From: Pseudomonas sp. KNUC1026 | Lineage (GTDB): Bacteria; Pseudomonadota; Gammaproteobacteria; Pseudomonadales; Pseudomonadaceae | Assembly (NCBI RefSeq): GCF_021650705.1 | Contig: NZ_CP087138.1 | Coordinates: 4,704,501 to 4,768,500 of the forward strand | DNA length: 64,000 bases | Direction: 5' to 3' | The notes under the pieces: model-generated | The model's database searches: none | What the model was told of the DNA's origin: nothing | Seen by the model: the letters and a program-made list of their open reading frames with translations, nothing else | In this document: piece by piece, positions 52,986-62,037 of the stretch | Position numbering within the stretch: the first letter of the stretch is position 1 | Layout: every line of letters starts with the position of its first letter | Program-made: the position numbers and the translations under genes

Positions 52986-54170
52986 TCAATGCCCTGCTGG
53001 GCGCAGCGAATAGCTCTTGAGCTGCTGCGCGAAATCACGTAGCGCCTGAATACCGCTGGCTTCAGCCTCGTGAATCCACTGGCCGGTGGCGCCCAGCAAA
53101 TCGTGACCATTGGCACTGGCTTTGGCCCAGATCTGTGCCAGGGCCAGGCGCTTCTCGTAGATCACCTTCAACGCCTGGCTGTGCTCGAGCATGTGCTCGA
53201 TGCGCGCCTGGTGCTGCTCGCTCAGCAGGCTGGTTTCCCGTGCCAGCAGGCGCTTGGCGCGGCGAAAACGATGGCGCACAGAGGCGTCGACCTGGCTCAG
53301 CTCCAGGCGCACCGAAGGCGCGATCACCTGGCGGCGATATTGCGCCATCAACTGGAAGCGGTTGTTCACCAGCGCCAGTGCGGTGTCCATGTCCAGCAGG
53401 CTCTTGCCTTGCACACGATGCGGCACGGGCGCTATGCGTTGTACCTTGGCAAGGCGCAGGGCGCTGAGCACCCGGATCCAGAACCAGCCGATGTCGAACT
53501 CGAAGCGGCGTACCGAGAGCTTGGCGGAGTTGGGATAGGTGTGGTGGTTGTTGTGCAGCTCTTCACCACCAATCAACACGCCCCATGGCACAAGGTTGGT
53601 GGCCGCGTCGCGGCATTCGAAGTTGCGATAACCCACCGCGTGGCCCAGGCCGTTGACCACTCCGGCAGCCCAGACGGGAATCCACATCATCTGCACGGCC
53701 CACACGGTGATACCCAGCACGCCGAACAGGGCCAGGTCGATCAGCGCCATCAGCACGATCCCGCCCATGGGAAAGCGGGTGTAGAGCTTGCGTTCGATCC
53801 AGTCGTCCGGGCAATTCTTGCCGTACATGCGCAGGGTCTGTTCGTTGTCGGCTTCTTTGCGGTACAGCTCGGCGCCGCGCCGCATCACCGTGCCCAGGCC
53901 CAGCACTACCGGGCTGTGCGGGTCTTCGGCGGTATCGCATTTAGCGTGGTGCTTGCGGTGGATGGCAGTCCATTCGCGGGTGTTCATGCCGGTGCTCAGC
54001 CACAGCCACAGGCGGAAGAAATGCTTGACCGCCGGATGCAGCTCGAGCGAGCGGTGGGCCGAATAGCGGTGCAGGTAAATGGTTACGCTGAGGATGGTGA
54101 CGTGCGTCATCAGCAGGGTGGCGCCTGCCACTTGCCAGGCGGAAAGGTCGAGCAAACCGTCGTACCACAT
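52986..54170 (-). CDS. desA: Membrane fatty-acid desaturase (delta-9, DesA-like)
   Basis: This is a 394-residue integral membrane di-iron desaturase that introduces cis double bonds in phospholipid acyl chains. Three histidine boxes are present: HRYSAHRSLELH, HRKHHAKCDTAEDPH and ELHNNHHTYPNS. Hydrophobic segments flank the boxes. A long helical, charged C-terminal extension (about residues 270-394) follows, as in DesA of pseudomonads. It is divergent from the PAS-GGDEF-EAL gene, with 138 bp between starts. The symbol is by family resemblance. Confidence 0.87.
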   Translation of the reverse strand: MWYDGLLDLSAWQVAGATLLMTHVTILSVTIYLHRYSAHRSLELHPAVKHFFRLWLWLSTGMNTREWTAIHRKHHAKCDTAEDPHSPVVLGLGTVMRRGAELYRKEADNEQTLRMYGKNCPDDWIERKLYTRFPMGGIVLMALIDLALFGVLGITVWAVQMMWIPVWAAGVVNGLGHAVGYRNFECRDAATNLVPWGVLIGGEELHNNHHTYPNSAKLSVRRFEFDIGWFWIRVLSALRLAKVQRIAPVPHRVQGKSLLDMDTALALVNNRFQLMAQYRRQVIAPSVRLELSQVDASVRHRFRRAKRLLARETSLLSEQHQARIEHMLEHSQALKVIYEKRLALAQIWAKASANGHDLLGATGQWIHEAEASGIQALRDFAQQLKSYSLRPAGH

Positions 54171-54308
54171 GGTCTATAACCTCGAGATTGAAGCGCTGGT
54201 TGTTGTATCGGCAGCTTTGCCTATTGCAACAGCACGTTTGGCTGATATGGGCTGCGAGCCCAAAAGGCTTATAATCGGGCGCATCTCCGTGAGGGCTTTT
54301 CTGGTTTT

Positions 54309-56210
54309 ATGGCTTCTCCCTACCGCAGCGCCCTGCTGGTCGCCGGCTCGTATTTCAGCGCTTCCGTGCTGTGGTGGCTGCTAACCGGCCGGCTATTGAA
54401 CACTCTTTTCGACGACTTCGCGGCCATTGCCCATGGGCAAATGGTAAGTGGATATGTCTGGGCTGCTGTGAGCGCGTTGATGCTGTTCGTCTGGCGCAGC
54501 CGCCTTCTGCGCCTGATGGGCCGGGAGTATCGGGCACGCCTGGCCAACCGTGAACGGCTCAACATGGCCGCCGCCGTGTTCGACAGCACCCTGGAAGGCG
54601 TGCTGGTGACCGATGCCAATAATGTCATCGTGCATGTGAACCGCGCGTTCATCGATATCACCGGTTACGGCCAGGATGAAGTGCTGGGGCAAAACCCCAG
54701 CAAGTTCAAATCCGGCCGCCACGATGCCGCGTTCTACCACCGTGTGTATACGCAATTGAACGAGCAAGGGCAGTGGCGTGGCGAGATCTGGAACCGCCGC
54801 AAGAACGGCGAAATCTACCCGCAATGGCAAACCATCCGCGTAGTGCGTGATGAGTTCGCACGCATCACGCACTACGTTGCGGTGTTTTCCGACCTGTCGA
54901 TGGCAAAGCGCTCCGAGCAGGAGCTAGCCCACCGCGACCACTACGATGCGCTCACCGAGCTGCCCAACCGTGCGCTATTGCAAGACCGCGTCGAACAGGG
55001 CCTGCGCCAGGCCCAGTCGGAAAAGCACGGCTGCACGCTGCTGATGATCGACCTCGATTACTTTCAGAACATCAACGACAGCTATGGCCACGGCCTGGGT
55101 GATCGAGTGCTGCGCGCGGTCGCCCAGCGCCTGAGTGTGCCGCTGAGCCCCAGCCAGACCCTGGCGCGCCTGGGCGGTGATGAATTCGCGCTGTTCGATG
55201 AGCACTGCGGCCAACTGGCCGAGGCTGCGGCGCTCGCGCGGCGGTTGCTCGACCAGTTGGTCGAGCCTTTCGAGCTGGAAGGGCGCTCACTGTTCGTCTC
55301 GGCCAGCATCGGCATCAGCCTGTTCCCCAACGATGCAAGCGACGCCGAACAACTGCTGCGCAACGCCGATTCGGCCCTGTTCAAGGCCAAGCAGAGCGGC
55401 CGCGCGGGTTACGCCTTCTACACCGAAGCCCTCACAGCGCAAGCGCAGCAGCGCCTGGAAATTGCCACAGAGCTGCGCCGCGCGATCGAGCAGAACGAGC
55501 TGCGAGTGTTCTATCAGCCGGTGGTCAATCTGCTCACGGGCGGCCTGGCTGGTGTCGAGGCACTGGTGCGCTGGCAGCACCCGGAGCGTGGCCTGGTGCC
55601 CCCGGGCGAGTTCATTCCGGTGGCCGAACACAGCGGGCTGATCGCCGACATCGACCGCTGGGTGCTCGCCGAAGCCTGCCGCCAGCGCGTGCGCTGGATC
55701 GAAGCAGGCTGGCGCGACGGCTTCGTGGCCGTGAACCTCTCCAGCCGCCTGTTCGGCCGGCCGGAGGTGGAATGTTGGGTGGCACAAACCCTGCGAGAAA
55801 CCGGCCTGCCGCCGGCCCTGCTCGAGCTCGAGGTCACCGAAAGCGCGGTCATGGATGACCCTGACACCGCACTGGAACAATTGCACCGCTTGCGTGCGTT
55901 GGGCCTGCACTTGGCTATCGATGATTTCGGCACTGGCTATTCGTCGCTGCTCCGGCTCAAGAACCTGCCGGTCAACAAGCTGAAGATCGACCAGGGCTTC
56001 GTTGCCGGCCTGCCTGGCGACGACAGCGATGCGGCCATCGTGCGGGCGGTGATCGTGCTGGCGCGCAGCATGGGCATGACGGTGCACGCCGAAGGCATCG
56101 AGCATCCCGAGCAGGCGCGCTTTCTGCTGGAGCACCAATGCGAGCTTGGCCAGGGGTATGGTTTCAGCCGCCCGGTCCCTGCGGATCAAATAGAACTGAA
56201 AGGCATATAA
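54309..56210 (+). CDS. Membrane-anchored PAS-GGDEF-EAL protein
   Basis: This 633-residue protein has two N-terminal membrane helices (ALLVAGSYFSASVLWWLLTG and MVSGYVWAAVSALMLFVW). A PAS domain follows (AAVFDSTLEGVLVTDANN, DITGYGQDEVLGQNPSKFKS, PAC region at RVVRDEFARITHYVAVFSDL). The GGDEF domain starts at DALTELPNRALLQD and has an intact LARLGGDEFALF. The EAL domain has VEALVRWQHPERG, ELEVTESAVM, DDFGTGYSS and KIDQGFVAGL. Both activities are possible from the motifs. It is the last gene before the sulfur operon. Confidence 0.93.
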   Translation: MASPYRSALLVAGSYFSASVLWWLLTGRLLNTLFDDFAAIAHGQMVSGYVWAAVSALMLFVWRSRLLRLMGREYRARLANRERLNMAAAVFDSTLEGVLVTDANNVIVHVNRAFIDITGYGQDEVLGQNPSKFKSGRHDAAFYHRVYTQLNEQGQWRGEIWNRRKNGEIYPQWQTIRVVRDEFARITHYVAVFSDLSMAKRSEQELAHRDHYDALTELPNRALLQDRVEQGLRQAQSEKHGCTLLMIDLDYFQNINDSYGHGLGDRVLRAVAQRLSVPLSPSQTLARLGGDEFALFDEHCGQLAEAAALARRLLDQLVEPFELEGRSLFVSASIGISLFPNDASDAEQLLRNADSALFKAKQSGRAGYAFYTEALTAQAQQRLEIATELRRAIEQNELRVFYQPVVNLLTGGLAGVEALVRWQHPERGLVPPGEFIPVAEHSGLIADIDRWVLAEACRQRVRWIEAGWRDGFVAVNLSSRLFGRPEVECWVAQTLRETGLPPALLELEVTESAVMDDPDTALEQLHRLRALGLHLAIDDFGTGYSSLLRLKNLPVNKLKIDQGFVAGLPGDDSDAAIVRAVIVLARSMGMTVHAEGIEHPEQARFLLEHQCELGQGYGFSRPVPADQIELKGI

Positions 56211-56212
56211 GC

Positions 56213-56237
56213 ATTCTTAAACAGTATTTTTAAGAAT
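56213..56237. promoter_or_regulatory. Inverted repeat upstream of oscA-sbp, candidate CysB-type site
   Basis: ATTCTTAAA-N7-TTTAAGAAT is a perfect 9-bp inverted repeat in an AT-rich patch 70 bp before the oscA start. Sulfur-starvation operons are activated by the LysR-type regulator CysB, whose sites contain TTCTTA-like halves. The assignment is inference. Confidence 0.5.
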
Positions 56238-56308
56238 ATTCGCCTCCTCATATAGTGCGCTCATCCCGGCGGTAAACGCCGGCTTTTCCCCGTGAAAGGA
56301 GCACCTTC

Positions 56309-56491
56309 ATGAGCGCACCACTGCGTAGCGTCGATGGGCAGGACGAAGCCGCCGTCTTGCGTGAGATCCAGGCCGCCCTGCGTGACCTGCGTTTTGGCGC
56401 TGTGGAAATCACCGTCCACAACGCTCAGGTCGTCCAGATCGAGCGCAAGGAAAAATTCCGTTTGCAGAACTCCAGCGGCAAATCGCACTGA
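56309..56491 (+). CDS. oscA: YezD/DUF2292 small protein OscA
   Basis: This 60-residue protein has the DUF2292 core AALRDLRFGAVEITVHNAQV followed by VQIERKEKFR. In pseudomonads it precedes sbp and is induced by sulfur starvation, with a reported role in organosulfur use and chromate tolerance. GAAAGGAG precedes the ATG at 56309. It lies 98 bp upstream of sbp and is probably co-transcribed. Confidence 0.88.
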   Translation: MSAPLRSVDGQDEAAVLREIQAALRDLRFGAVEITVHNAQVVQIERKEKFRLQNSSGKSH

Positions 56492-56589
56492 CCGCTGCTG
56501 CCTGTCTTCACGCCTGGGCTGGCCTCATACGCCGGCTGAACACAACTAACTAGAACTGCCCCACGAATTGCCATCAGGAGCAACACACC

Positions 56590-57609
56590 ATGTCTTTGCG
56601 CCGTTATGCACTGGCTGCCGCCATCAGTGCGGTTTTTGCGGGGCCCGCCATCGCCCAGGATTACAAACTGCTGAACGTTTCCTACGACCCGACTCGCGAG
56701 CTGTACGTGAAGTACAACGCCGAGTTCGTCGACTTCTGGAAAAAAGCCCACCCCGGCGACACCGTTGAAGTGCAGCAGTCCCACGGCGGCTCTGGCAAGC
56801 AGGCGCTGTCGGTGATCAACGGCCTGAAGGCCGACGTGGTGACCCTGGCACTGGCGGGTGACATCGATGCCATCGCCGAAAAAACCAAGAAGCTGCCGGC
56901 CGACTGGCAGAAGCAACTGCCCAACGCCAGCACGCCCTACACCTCCACCATCGTGTTCCTCGTGCGCAAGGGCAACCCCAAGGGCATCAAGGACTGGAAC
57001 GACCTGGTGAAGGACGGAGTATCTGTCATCACCCCCAACCCGAAAACCTCCGGTGGCGCGCGCTGGAACTTCCTGGCGGCCTACGCCTACGGGCTGAAGG
57101 CCAACGGCGGCGATGAAGCCAAGGCCAACGAGTACATCAAGGCGCTGTTCAAGCATGTGCCGATCCTCGACACCGGCGCCCGTGGGTCGACCATCACCTT
57201 CACCGAGAAGGGCCAGGGCGACGTACTGCTGGCCTGGGAAAACGAAGCCTTCCTGGCGCTGGACGAGAACAACGGCGAAGGCAAATCGAAGTACGACATC
57301 GTTGTGCCGCCGACCTCCATCCTGGCCGAGCCGCCGGTGGCCGTCGTGGAGCAGAATGCCGAGAAAAACGGCAACGCCACCATCGCCAAGGCCTATCTGG
57401 AGCACCTCTACAGCCCGGCTGGCCAGCGCATCGCTGCGCAGAACTACTATCGCCCGCGGGACGAGAAAGTGGCCAAGGAGTTCGAGAAGCAATTCCCGAA
57501 AGTGGAGCTGGTGAAGATCGACGACAAGATTTTCGGAGGGTGGGCCAAGGCCCAGCCTAAATTCTTCGGTGATGGTGGTATCTTCGACCAGATCTATCAG
57601 CCGCAATAA
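56590..57609 (+). CDS. sbp: Periplasmic sulfate-binding protein
   Basis: This 339-residue binding protein has signal peptide MSLRRYALAAAISAVFAGPA cleaved before QDYKLLNVSYDPTREL. The anion-binding motifs are QQSHGGSGKQALSVI and TPNPKTSGGARWNFLAAYAY. It delivers sulfate or thiosulfate to CysTWA encoded next. CAGGAG lies upstream of the ATG. Confidence 0.96.
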   Translation: MSLRRYALAAAISAVFAGPAIAQDYKLLNVSYDPTRELYVKYNAEFVDFWKKAHPGDTVEVQQSHGGSGKQALSVINGLKADVVTLALAGDIDAIAEKTKKLPADWQKQLPNASTPYTSTIVFLVRKGNPKGIKDWNDLVKDGVSVITPNPKTSGGARWNFLAAYAYGLKANGGDEAKANEYIKALFKHVPILDTGARGSTITFTEKGQGDVLLAWENEAFLALDENNGEGKSKYDIVVPPTSILAEPPVAVVEQNAEKNGNATIAKAYLEHLYSPAGQRIAAQNYYRPRDEKVAKEFEKQFPKVELVKIDDKIFGGWAKAQPKFFGDGGIFDQIYQPQ

Positions 57610-57672
57610 TTCACCGCCGTAGCACGAGCCCGGATCACGTCCGGGCTTCGTTCGTTCGAATAAAGGACACCT

Positions 57673-58491
57673 ATGTCGCGTCGCATCTCTCCTGTCATAC
57701 CCGGCTTCGGGTTGACCCTGGGCTACACGCTCTTGTACCTCAGCCTGATCGTGCTGATTCCGCTGGCGACCATGTTCATCTTTGCCGCCAGCCTTACCTG
57801 GGCCCAGTTCTGGGCCATCATCAGTGCCCCCCGTGTGCTTGCGGCGCTCAAGCTGAGCTTCGGCACCGCACTGTTCGCCGCCGTCATCAACGGGATCATC
57901 GGCCTGCTGCTGGCCTGGGTGCTGGTGCGCTACCGCTTCCCTGGGCGCAAGGTCATCGACGCGATGATCGACCTGCCGTTCGCTCTGCCCACTGCAGTGG
58001 CCGGCATTGCCCTGACGGCGCTTTACGCGCCCAACGGTTGGGTCGGGCAATTGGCGACCAGCCTGGGTTTCAAGATCGCCTACACCCCGCTCGGTATCAC
58101 CCTGGCGCTCACCTTCGTGACCTTGCCGTTCGTGGTGCGCACGTTGCAGCCGGTGCTGGCGGATATCCCCCGTGAGGTCGAAGAAGCTGCCGCCTGCCTG
58201 GGCGCCAAGCCGTTCCAGGTGTTCCGTCACGTGCTGGCGCCTGCGCTGTTGCCGGCCTGGCTTACCGGCTTTGCGCTGGCCTTCGCCCGTGGGGTCGGCG
58301 AGTACGGTTCGGTGATCTTCATCGCCGGCAACATGCCGATGAAAACCGAGATCCTGCCGCTGCTGATCATGGCCAAGCTCGACCAGTTCGATTACCCCGG
58401 CGCCACTTCTATCGGCGTGTTGATGCTGGTGGTCTCGTTCATCCTGTTGCTGCTGGTGAACCTGCTGCAGCGCCGTGTCGAAACACCCTGA
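57673..58491 (+). CDS. cysT: Sulfate ABC transporter permease CysT
   Basis: This 272-residue inner-membrane permease has about six membrane segments. The cytoplasmic EAA loop reads EVEEAAACLGAKPFQVFRHV, the site that contacts CysA. LPFALPTAVAGIALTALYAP and ARGVGEYGSVIFIAGNMPMK are characteristic of CysT. It lies 63 bp after sbp. Confidence 0.95.
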   Translation: MSRRISPVIPGFGLTLGYTLLYLSLIVLIPLATMFIFAASLTWAQFWAIISAPRVLAALKLSFGTALFAAVINGIIGLLLAWVLVRYRFPGRKVIDAMIDLPFALPTAVAGIALTALYAPNGWVGQLATSLGFKIAYTPLGITLALTFVTLPFVVRTLQPVLADIPREVEEAAACLGAKPFQVFRHVLAPALLPAWLTGFALAFARGVGEYGSVIFIAGNMPMKTEILPLLIMAKLDQFDYPGATSIGVLMLVVSFILLLLVNLLQRRVETP

Positions 58492-58501
58492 GGGCCCCGC
58501 C

Positions 58502-59362
58502 ATGAGTTCGAATACAACGCTCGCCAACGCGGCGCGCCGCGGCAGCCCGGCAGCCCGCATGACGCTGATCGGCCTGGGTTACCTGGTGTTCGCGCTGTTC
58601 CTGCTGCTGCCACTGGCCATCGTGCTGACCCAGGCGCTCAAGGCCGGTGTAGGCACCTTCTTCGAAGCGATGATCGAGCCTGACGCCATCAGCGCGCTGA
58701 AGCTCACCTTGCTCGCGGTCGCCGTGTCGGTGCCGCTGAACCTGGTGTTTGGCGTATCGGCAGCCTGGTGCGTGAGCAAGTACCAGTTCAAGGGCAAGAG
58801 CATTCTGGTAACGCTGATCGACCTGCCGTTCTCGGTGTCGCCGGTGATCGCCGGCCTGATCTACGTGCTGCTGTTCGGCGCGCAGGGCCTGCTGGGGCCG
58901 TGGCTTGAGGCGCACGACATCCAGATCATCTTCGCCTTGCCTGGCATCGTGCTGGCCACGGTGTTCGTGACCGTGCCGTTCGTGGCCCGCGAACTGATCC
59001 CGCTGATGCAGGAACAAGGCACCCAGGAAGAAGAGGCCGCGCGGCTGCTGGGTGCCAACGGCTGGCAGATGTTCTGGCACGTGACCTTGCCGAACATCAA
59101 ATGGGGCCTGATCTACGGCGTGGTGCTGTGTACTGCGCGGGCGATGGGCGAGTTCGGCGCGGTGTCGGTGGTGTCCGGCCACATCCGCGGCCAGACCAAC
59201 ACCCTGCCGCTGCACGTCGAGATTCTCTACAACGAATACAACATCGTCGCCGCCTTCGCCGTGGCCAGCCTGTTGTTGATCCTTGCGCTGCTCATCCTGC
59301 TGCTCAAGCAGTGGAGCGAAGCCCGCCTTGACCGCCAGCGCAACAGCGCCGCGGAGGAATGA
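58502..59362 (+). CDS. cysW: Sulfate ABC transporter permease CysW
   Basis: This 286-residue permease is the partner of CysT. The EAA loop is EEEAARLLGANGWQMFWHVT. Typical CysW sequences are DLPFSVSPVIAGLIYVLLFG and ARAMGEFGAVSVVSGHIRGQ. The ATG at 58502 follows the cysT stop by 10 bp; an earlier in-frame start would overlap cysT and was rejected. Confidence 0.95.
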   Translation: MSSNTTLANAARRGSPAARMTLIGLGYLVFALFLLLPLAIVLTQALKAGVGTFFEAMIEPDAISALKLTLLAVAVSVPLNLVFGVSAAWCVSKYQFKGKSILVTLIDLPFSVSPVIAGLIYVLLFGAQGLLGPWLEAHDIQIIFALPGIVLATVFVTVPFVARELIPLMQEQGTQEEEAARLLGANGWQMFWHVTLPNIKWGLIYGVVLCTARAMGEFGAVSVVSGHIRGQTNTLPLHVEILYNEYNIVAAFAVASLLLILALLILLLKQWSEARLDRQRNSAAEE

Positions 59363-59365
59363 ACC

Positions 59366-60334
59366 ATGTCGATCGAAGTTCGTAACGTCAGCAAACGCTT
59401 CAACAGTTTCCAGGCCCTCAACGCCATCGACCTGGACATCCAGAGTGGCGAGCTGGTGGCGCTGCTGGGCCCTTCGGGCTGCGGCAAGACTACCCTGCTG
59501 CGCATCATCGCCGGCCTCGAAACGCCTGACCAAGGCAGCATCGTATTCCATGGCGAGGACGTGTCCGGCACTGATGTGCGCGATCGCAACGTGGGCTTCG
59601 TGTTCCAGCACTACGCGCTGTTCCGCCACATGAGTGTGTTCGACAACGTTGCCTTCGGCCTGCGCATGAAGCCGCGCAACGAGCGGCCGACTGAAACGGT
59701 GATTGCGCAAAAAGTGCACGAACTGCTGAACATGGTGCAGCTCGACTGGCTGGCCGACCGTTACCCCGAGCAACTCTCCGGCGGGCAACGCCAGCGCATC
59801 GCCCTGGCGCGCGCTCTGGCGGTGGAACCCAAGGTGCTGCTGCTCGACGAACCCTTCGGCGCACTCGATGCCAAGGTGCGCAAGGAGCTGCGCCGCTGGC
59901 TGGCGCGCCTGCATGAGGACATCAACCTGACCTCCGTGTTCGTGACTCACGACCAGGAAGAGGCGATGGAAGTCGCTGATCGCATCGTGGTGATGAACGA
60001 AGGTGTGATCGAGCAGATCGGCTCGCCGGGCGAGGTGTATGAAAAGCCTGCCAGCGATTTCGTGTACCACTTCCTGGGCGACTCCAACCGCCTGCAACTG
60101 AGCGACGACCGCCACGTGCTGTTCCGCCCGCACGAGGTGTCGTTGTCGAGGCATGAAGTGGAAGGGCACCATGCCTCGGACGTGCGTGATATTCGCCCGT
60201 TGGGCGCTACCACCCGCGTGACCCTCAATGTGGAAGGGCAGCCGGACCTGATCGAGGTGGAAGTGGTGAAGGACCACGATGCGCTGGCCGGGTTGGAGAA
60301 GGGCCAGGCGTTGTTCTTCCGGCCGAAGGTCTAG
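59366..60334 (+). CDS. cysA: Sulfate/thiosulfate ABC transporter ATPase CysA
   Basis: This 322-residue ATPase energises the Sbp-CysTW importer. Walker A is LGPSGCGKTTLLRIIAGLET, the ABC signature is LSGGQRQRIALARALAVEPK, Walker B is VLLLDEPFGALDAKVR, and the switch His is in VFVTHDQEEAMEVADR. A C-terminal TOBE-like regulatory domain follows. It starts three bases after the cysW stop. Confidence 0.96.
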   Translation: MSIEVRNVSKRFNSFQALNAIDLDIQSGELVALLGPSGCGKTTLLRIIAGLETPDQGSIVFHGEDVSGTDVRDRNVGFVFQHYALFRHMSVFDNVAFGLRMKPRNERPTETVIAQKVHELLNMVQLDWLADRYPEQLSGGQRQRIALARALAVEPKVLLLDEPFGALDAKVRKELRRWLARLHEDINLTSVFVTHDQEEAMEVADRIVVMNEGVIEQIGSPGEVYEKPASDFVYHFLGDSNRLQLSDDRHVLFRPHEVSLSRHEVEGHHASDVRDIRPLGATTRVTLNVEGQPDLIEVEVVKDHDALAGLEKGQALFFRPKV

Positions 60335-60358
60335 CCCCTGAGCACTCTGTTCGAAAAA

Positions 60359-60422
60359 GTGGGAGAGCGGCTTGCCGCGCGACGCCGATATCAGCACGTC
60401 GCGCGGCAAGCCGCTCTCCCAC
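60359..60422. repeat. Facing REP pair forming a 26-bp perfect palindrome
   Basis: GTGGGAGAGCGGCTTGCCGC plus GCGACG is repeated exactly inverted after 12 bp. It sits between cysA and the next gene, flanked by A-rich sequence, and may terminate the cys operon or protect its 3' end. The remaining 110 bp to the next gene are AT-rich promoter-like sequence. Confidence 0.88.
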
Positions 60423-60534
60423 AAAAAACTTCAAAAGCATTTCGGTTATTAATAAATAATTTCTTATTCCTTAACGAATATAAACCCTCTCCTTATACTG
60501 GCAACCGTTCCCCCGCATTCCCGGAGACGCTGCC

Positions 60535-61107
60535 ATGCACGCCGACGCCATTCGCTACCTCATCCTGCCCGGCTGGCAAAACTCCGGGCCCGACCACTGG
60601 CAAACTCATTGGGAGCAACTGCTGCCCAACAGCGCACGGGTCGAACAAGCAGACTGGCAAGCGCCCGTTCGTAGCGCCTGGGTGCAGGCGCTCGACGATG
60701 CGCTGTCGGCCAGTGACCAGCCGGCCATGCTCATCGCCCATAGCCTGGGCTGCATCACCGTGGCGCATTGGGCGGCGCTGGCCAGCCCGGCTGCCTTGGC
60801 CAAAGTGCGTGGTGCGTTGCTGGTGGCGCCCGCCGATGTCGAGCGGGCCAACTGCCCGGCCGCGTTGGCCGGCTTCGCCCCCATCCCCCGCCAGCCTTTT
60901 CCATTTCCGAGCGTGCTGGTGGGCTCGGACAACGACCCGGCCGCCAGCGCTGCCCGCGCATTGGAGCTGGCCCGTGCCTGGGGCAGTGAGGCGGGCGTGC
61001 TGGCCGGCGCCGGCCACATCAACGCCAAGGCCGGTTTTCACCAGTGGGAGCAAGGTTTCGCCTACCTGTACCGCCTGCAAACCCGGCTGCGCCAGCGCGC
61101 TGCCTGA
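60535..61107 (+). CDS. RBBP9/YdeN family serine hydrolase
   Basis: This 190-residue alpha/beta hydrolase begins with YLILPGWQNSGPDHWQTHWE, the family signature. The nucleophile elbow is LIAHSLGC, and the catalytic Asp and His are in VGSDNDPAAS and AGHINAKAGF. The substrate is unknown. It is followed 17 bp later by the sigma54-type AAA+ gene and then metQ, so it may belong to a sulfur or methionine group. Confidence 0.87.
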   Translation: MHADAIRYLILPGWQNSGPDHWQTHWEQLLPNSARVEQADWQAPVRSAWVQALDDALSASDQPAMLIAHSLGCITVAHWAALASPAALAKVRGALLVAPADVERANCPAALAGFAPIPRQPFPFPSVLVGSDNDPAASAARALELARAWGSEAGVLAGAGHINAKAGFHQWEQGFAYLYRLQTRLRQRAA

Positions 61108-61124
61108 CCTGACCGGAGCCTGAG

Positions 61125-61946
61125 ATGTCCGTTTTCCAAGCCGGCCAGGAGCCGCTTCTGACCTTTTCCGACACTGAGCGCAGCCCGCTGTCGATCCGTG
61201 CACGCGCCCTGGTGTTCATCGACCCGCGCTCGCTGCAATTGCGCCAGGACCTCGAGCGCCTTGCGCCGACCAACGTGCCAGTGCTGATCCGCGGTGAGAC
61301 CGGCACCGGCAAGGAGTTGCTCGCCCGCCACCTGCATAAAGGCAGCAACCGCGCAGGGCTGTTCGTATCGGTCAATTGCGGTGCGATCAGCCCGCGCCAT
61401 GCCGAAGCAGAACTGTTCGGCTACACCGCTGGCACTTACGCCAGCGCGGCGGGCCGTACCGGCTGGTTCGGCTCGGCCAACGGCGGCACGTTGTACCTCG
61501 ACGAAATAGGCGACCTGCCGCTGGGGCTGCAAGCCACGTTGTTGTCGGCGCTGGAGAACCACGAAGTCACCCGTGTTGGCGCGCAACACCCCACGCCGCT
61601 GGACGTGCGCCTGGTGGTGGCTTCGAGCATCGACCTGTCGCTGGCGGTAGCAGCGGGCAAATTCAACGCCCGGCTGTTTCGTTACCTGAACGAGGGGCAC
61701 CTGGCGCTGCCGGCGTTGCGCCAGCGGCCGGGTGACATCCTGCCGCTGGCGGAGTACTTCCTGGGCATCTACTGCCAGCGCCTTGATTTGGCCGTGCCGG
61801 TGATCAGCGCTGAGGCGCAGGCGCAGCTGGAGCGCCACCCATGGCCTGGCAATACCCGAGAGCTTGAGAACGTGGTGCACTTTGCTCTGCTGGTGTGCGA
61901 GAGCGACCAGATCTTGCCGGAACACCTGAATCTGCTTCAGTTATAA
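61125..61946 (+). CDS. Sigma54-type AAA+ domain protein lacking GAFTGA and DNA-binding domain
   Basis: This 273-residue protein consists almost only of the central domain of sigma54 activators. Walker A is RGETGTGKELLARHLHKGSN, Walker B is NGGTLYLDEIGDLPLGLQ, and the arginine-finger region is LRQRPGDILPLAEYF. The GAFTGA loop that contacts sigma54 reads GTYASA (LFGYTAGTYASAAGRTGWFG). No helix-turn-helix follows; the protein ends at LPEHLNLLQL. No sensory domain precedes it. It could work with another activator or be a divergent paralogue. It lies 91 bp upstream of metQ. Confidence 0.83.
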   Translation: MSVFQAGQEPLLTFSDTERSPLSIRARALVFIDPRSLQLRQDLERLAPTNVPVLIRGETGTGKELLARHLHKGSNRAGLFVSVNCGAISPRHAEAELFGYTAGTYASAAGRTGWFGSANGGTLYLDEIGDLPLGLQATLLSALENHEVTRVGAQHPTPLDVRLVVASSIDLSLAVAAGKFNARLFRYLNEGHLALPALRQRPGDILPLAEYFLGIYCQRLDLAVPVISAEAQAQLERHPWPGNTRELENVVHFALLVCESDQILPEHLNLLQL

Positions 61947-62037
61947 CCACAAACGTAAATGTTATTTCGCCAGCATCGAACATGACGGTATCGTTGCCGC
62001 CACGCCCGTAACCCGAGCCTAACCACTGGATTTCTCG

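Noticed and set aside
56425..58560. 711-codon minus-strand open frame opposite sbp-cysT
   Set aside because: It is antisense to well-supported sulfur transport genes and has a His/Gln/Arg-rich translation typical of shadow frames.
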